A stretch of 64,000 bases of DNA, taken from contig NZ_FNTG01000002.1 of NCBI RefSeq assembly GCF_900104795.1, forward strand, positions 2,790,001 through 2,854,000, read 5' to 3'. The stretch's first letter is position 1. Each line of letters begins with the position of its first letter. The stretch comes from Burkholderia sp. WP9. Its GTDB lineage: Bacteria; Pseudomonadota; Gammaproteobacteria; Burkholderiales; Burkholderiaceae. Of the stretch, positions 63,284-64,000 are shown in pieces. Position numbers and translations under genes: made by a program. The notes beneath the pieces are model-generated. The model saw nothing but the letters and a program-made list of their open reading frames with translations. It was not told where the DNA came from and did not search any database.

Positions 63284-64000
63284 ATGAAAAACGCGCGCGC
63301 TGTAACGATGCTGCTGATCGCGACGCTGGCGGGCCTCACCGCCGTGGTGTTCGCCTCGCGCTGGATGGTCTCGCAGTCGTCGAATGCCACGACCAAAGTC
63401 GTGGTGGCGGCATCCGACATCAATCTCGGTCAACGGATCGGCCCGGATTTCCTCAAGCTCACCGACTGGCCGTCCAATAGCGTGCCGCCCGGTTCTTTCA
63501 CCGACATTCAAAAACTCGACGGCCGCGTGCTGAAGGAAAGCCTGCTGCATGGCGAGCCGATTCTCGAGGCGAAGCTCACGCCGGTCGGCACGCTCGGCGG
63601 CCTCTCGGCGGTGATCGGCGAAGGCAAGCGCGCCATCACGGTGCGCGTGAACGACGTGATCGGCGTGGCGGGTTTCGCGCTGCCGGGCAATTACGTCGAC
63701 ATCATCGTCAACACGCAGAAGGATGGCCGCGATCCTGGCGCAACGCGAGATCAGAACATCTCGAAGATCGTGCTCGAAAAGATTCTCGTGCTGGCTGTCG
63801 CGCAGGAAGTGGGCCGCGACGAGACCAAGCCGAAGGTGGTCGACGCGGTGACGCTCGAAGTCTCGCCGGAGCAGGCCGAGAAGATCGACCTCGCACGCAG
63901 CATCGGCACGCTTTCTCTCGTGCTGCGCAACCAGATCGATCCTAAGGCGATCGACACCGCCGGCGCGACCAAGGCCAGCCTGCTGCAAACGCCGGTCGCC
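63284..64000 (+). CDS. cpaB: Flp pilus assembly protein CpaB/RcpC (partial, runs off the window)
   Basis: The first 239 codons of the periplasmic/outer-membrane Tad component. One N-terminal membrane segment (TMLLIATLAGLTAVVFAS) is followed by the SAF domain with VVVAASDINLGQRIGPDFLKL and the CpaB body (GKRAITVRVNDVIGVAGFALPG). The gene is intact up to the window edge. CpaC, TadZ, TadA and others are expected further on. Confidence 0.93.
   Translation, partial: MKNARAVTMLLIATLAGLTAVVFASRWMVSQSSNATTKVVVAASDINLGQRIGPDFLKLTDWPSNSVPPGSFTDIQKLDGRVLKESLLHGEPILEAKLTPVGTLGGLSAVIGEGKRAITVRVNDVIGVAGFALPGNYVDIIVNTQKDGRDPGATRDQNISKIVLEKILVLAVAQEVGRDETKPKVVDAVTLEVSPEQAEKIDLARSIGTLSLVLRNQIDPKAIDTAGATKASLLQTPVA

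Overview
The window is high-GC, densely coded bacterial DNA that looks like an accessory or catabolic replicon of a Burkholderiaceae member, most likely Paraburkholderia. This assignment is inference from the mix of families: secreted DUF4148 proteins, a DUF2322 protein, a fused QuiC1-type dehydratase, a PAS-AraC hydroxyproline regulator and a Tad/Flp pilus locus. I see no rRNA or tRNA gene, CRISPR array, insertion sequence or prophage.

Layout. 1-2.8 kb: tail of an NTF2-like gene, a weak membrane ORF, a FucU/RbsD mutarotase, a VOC protein, a DoxX protein and a small conserved hypothetical, closed by a clear terminator. 2.9-7 kb: two MFS exporters/transporters and an orphan OmpR-type regulator with an atypical receiver. 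7-13 kb: a trans-4-hydroxy-L-proline catabolic cluster (DapA-family deaminase divergent from an epimerase, a three-subunit D-hydroxyproline dehydrogenase and a PAS-AraC regulator). 14.3-20 kb: a quinate/shikimate catabolic cluster (QuiC1-type 3-dehydroshikimate dehydratase divergent from AroQ, an AroE-like dehydrogenase and an MFS transporter, plus a TetR regulator). 20-28.7 kb: an amine/amino-acid oxidase, an ECF sigma/anti-sigma pair, a keto-deoxy-sugar acid DapA-family enzyme with a GbpR-like LysR regulator, and a large class A PBP-like protein.

28.7-42 kb holds two sugar import systems. The first is an frcBCA-type ABC transporter with a ROK regulator and a perfect inverted repeat upstream. 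The second is a LacI-controlled operon (ATPase, GH42 beta-galactosidase, binding protein, two permeases) with a perfect 16-bp palindrome in its promoter region. A YcgR/PilZ protein lies between them. The two operons share a dispersed intergenic repeat, and each has a tetraloop hairpin just after its binding-protein gene.

42-46.2 kb is the most unusual part. Two tandem small secreted proteins end in nearly the same Cys-bracketed motif; one is only 49 residues. They are followed by a three-gene set: a TTG-started cyclic-nucleotide-binding protein fused to a FliG-like C-terminus, a MotA-like protein and a MotB-like protein. This looks like a cyclic-nucleotide-linked, non-canonical stator module.

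46-55.8 kb: an exported Ntn amide hydrolase, a DUF4148 protein, a TlpA-like thioredoxin, a GFA protein, an EnvZ/OmpR-type two-component pair, a second cNMP-binding protein (fused to a TrxR-like flavoprotein that lacks the CxxC) and a secreted beta-propeller protein. 55.8-61.3 kb: an aromatic-acid catabolic cluster (IclR, VOC dioxygenase-like, FAH hydrolase, MhpA-like hydroxylase, MFS transporter). 61.3-62.4 kb carries no convincing gene. From 62.4 kb to the window end a Tad/Flp pilus locus begins (Flp pilin, CpaA/TadV peptidase, CpaB cut by the edge).
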